Origin: JAHJSA01 sp038204345
GTDB taxonomy: Bacteria > Actinomycetota > Thermoleophilia > RBG-16-64-13
DNA length: 6,036 bases
Direction of reading: 5' to 3'
Assembly (NCBI GenBank): GCA_038204345.1
Contig: JBBRDB010000164.1
Span: 1 to 6,036, forward strand
Position numbers and translations under genes: made by a program. Below the pieces are notes generated by a model. It made no database searches. It saw nothing but the letters and a program-made list of their open reading frames with translations, and was not told where the DNA came from. Positions 4,847 through 6,036 of the stretch are shown piece by piece (the first letter of the stretch is position 1; every line of letters begins with the position of its first letter).

Positions 4847-5560
4847 ATGGTGACTGGCACAGCAGATGTTCGTGTGCGCAGGGTGGTCGCCGCCGGTGTT
4901 GCGTCACATCTACGGCATCGTGGGCGTCAACCCTGTTGTCGACGCGGTGCGGCGCACCGACGGCATCGAGTGGGTGCGGGTACGCCACGAGGAGGCCGGC
5001 GCCTTCGCCGCGGCCGCCGAGGCTGAGCTGACGGGCACCCTCGCGGTGCGCGCCGGGTCGTGCGGGCCGGGCAACCTGCACCTGATCAATGGCCTGTACG
5101 ACGCGAACCGCTCACGGGTCCCGGTTCTGGCGATTGCCTCGCACATCCCGAGCGAGCAGATAGGCACGCAGTATTTCCAGGAGACGCACCCCGATCGGCT
5201 CTTCACCGAGTGCTCGGTGTACTCCGAAATGATCTCGAGCGCAGCCCAGGCGCCGCGAAGCCTGGGGGAAAGGAGCACATCCAGTACGACAACCCGTTTG
5301 ACGTCGGGATGAGTGGCCTGCTTGGCTACGGCGCCTGCCAGGCATCCCTGGAGGGTGCGGACCTGCTGCTCATGCTGGGCACCGACTTCCCCTATGACCA
5401 GTTCCTGCCCAGCGGTGTCCGCACGGCCCAGGTGGACATCGCGCCGACCCTGCTGGGACGGCGCACACGCATGGACCTTGTCCTACATCGGCGGATAAGC
5501 ACGCGAAGCTTTCCTCGGGAGCCCACTCATATCCCGATCCCCGCGCTGTCGGCCGGGTAG
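4847..5560 (+). pseudogene. poxB: Pyruvate:quinone oxidoreductase (pyruvate oxidase) pseudogene
   Basis: Remnant of a thiamine-diphosphate/FAD enzyme that converts pyruvate to acetate and CO2 at the membrane, passing electrons to quinone. The start has a strong ribosome site (AAAGGAGG) before ATG 4847 / GTG 4850. Frame 2 gives a normal N-terminus to AAGV; one extra base near 4898-4901 then shifts reading, and RHIYGIVG continues in frame 3. VGDSLN, expected next, has lost residues (VGVNP). The frame 3 part keeps VRHEEAGAFAA (with the Glu that activates thiamine diphosphate), CGPGNLHLINGLYDA and GTQYFQETHP, and reaches ISSAAQAPRSLG near 5270. There the sequence jumps, back into frame 2, to GKEHIQYDNPFDVGMSGLLG of the central domain: over 100 codons are deleted. 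Similarity ends after GRRTRMDL (about 5480), so the C-terminal cofactor-binding domain is absent. Intact enzymes have about 570-590 residues. Not functional. Confidence 0.9.
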
Positions 5561-5637
5561 GTGCAGGTCATCAGGTGCCCGTCTGCCCCGCGGAGCGCTG
5601 CACCAGGGTTCTGATCGCGATTGGCCGAGCACCGCGC

Positions 5638-6036
5638 TCAGCGAGTTCTCGCTTGGATGAAGACACTTCGCCAAACGTGCCTGATCATGGCGACGAACAC
5701 GATTGCCCAGGCCACGAAGGCCACCCACAGTTCGACGCGGCCGATCATGCCGACCACCGGCAGCCGGTCCGCTTCGCCGAGGGAGATCCCTGCTACGGCG
5801 TACATGCCAAGTGGAAAGATCATGCTCCACAGCGTCGCTTCGTAGCGAAGTGGCACTCGCCGCACGATGTGGCGCCACCAACCAGCAGCGACCAGAACCG
5901 GGATCAACCACGTCGCGAATGCCCAGAACACCACGGCGAGGCCGGCGATGAGCCCTCGTGTGACGTGAACCATCGGCGCATCGGCCATCTCGACGATGCG
6001 TGCACCCGCGAGGACCGTGATGGCCAGGGCTCCCAT
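5638..6036 (-). CDS. SLAC1/TDT (tellurite-resistance/C4-dicarboxylate) family transporter, C-terminal part
   Basis: The frame runs from the right edge of the window to TGA at 5638-5640, giving 132 C-terminal residues; the Met at the edge is probably internal, since family members have about 320-380 residues in ten helices. Helices are visible near residues 25-50, 66-88 and 93-118. Recognisable stretches are GALAITVLAGARIV, then LRYEATLWSMIFPLGMY, which resembles the actinobacterial tellurite-resistance/C4-dicarboxylate transporter group, and GRVELWVAFVAWAIVF. Members move small anions such as dicarboxylates, sulfite or nitrate across the cytoplasmic membrane; the substrate here is unknown. 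The gene converges on the poxB remnant, with 77 bases between. No damage is visible in the part seen. Confidence 0.8.
   Translation of the reverse strand: MGALAITVLAGARIVEMADAPMVHVTRGLIAGLAVVFWAFATWLIPVLVAAGWWRHIVRRVPLRYEATLWSMIFPLGMYAVAGISLGEADRLPVVGMIGRVELWVAFVAWAIVFVAMIRHVWRSVFIQARTR

Noticed and set aside
4452..5081. 209-codon minus-strand frame across the HHE-poxB intergenic region
   Set aside because: It overlaps the hemerythrin-like start and the poxB remnant, has no ribosome site, and includes a translated tandem repeat (KTRWDLKTRWDL).
5593..5639. GAGCGC/GCGCTC inverted repeat between the poxB remnant and the transporter as a terminator
   Set aside because: Only six base pairs with a long loop, overlapping the transporter stop codon, and no T-tract.

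Overview
The window looks like chromosomal DNA of a high-GC Gram-positive bacterium (Actinomycetota). Codons are strongly GC-biased, the ribosomal protein S4 is the cysteine-free form close to the mycobacterial one, the tRNA fragment has CCA encoded in the DNA, and the TetR, hemerythrin-like and SLAC1/TDT proteins resemble actinobacterial families. I cannot place it more finely from sequence alone.

Layout: (1) 1-594 (+) is the C-terminal part of a PfkB-family sugar kinase, most like 2-keto-3-deoxygluconate kinase. (2) 595-925 has no protein gene. It holds a ~104-bp repeat (copy A, 646-749), the 3' part of a tRNA-Tyr(GTA) (766-820) and a strong terminator hairpin (829-868). (3) 926-2988 is a compact cassette: two six-helix membrane protein genes on the minus strand (1605-2261, then 926-1579) diverge from a tetR gene (2323-2988). 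The gap between them carries two overlapping inverted repeats and an embedded minus-strand promoter, so the likely logic is a TetR repressor controlling its divergent membrane-protein operon. (4) 2989-3215 holds a long inverted repeat, copy B of the ~100-bp repeat (3053-3154) and the 5' part of a class I tRNA (3173-3197). (5) 3216-4555 (minus) is a row of a shortened hemerythrin-like gene, a truncated rpsK (S11) remnant and an apparently intact rpsD (S4). (6) 4556-4846 is a divergent intergenic region with a perfect 18-bp tandem duplication. (7) 4847-5560 (+) is a poxB (pyruvate:quinone oxidoreductase) pseudogene with a 1-base frameshift, a large internal deletion and no C-terminal domain. (8) 5638-6036 (minus) is the C-terminal part of a SLAC1/TDT-type transporter running off the window.

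Two themes stand out. First, the tetR/membrane cassette lies between two copies of a diverged repeat, each followed by a piece of a tRNA, which looks like the scar of integration or rearrangement. Second, the 3.8-5.6 kb stretch is a zone of gene erosion: rpsK, the hemerythrin-like gene and poxB have all lost internal or terminal segments, while rpsD between them keeps full length. I do not see a defence system, CRISPR array, intact transposase or integrase.
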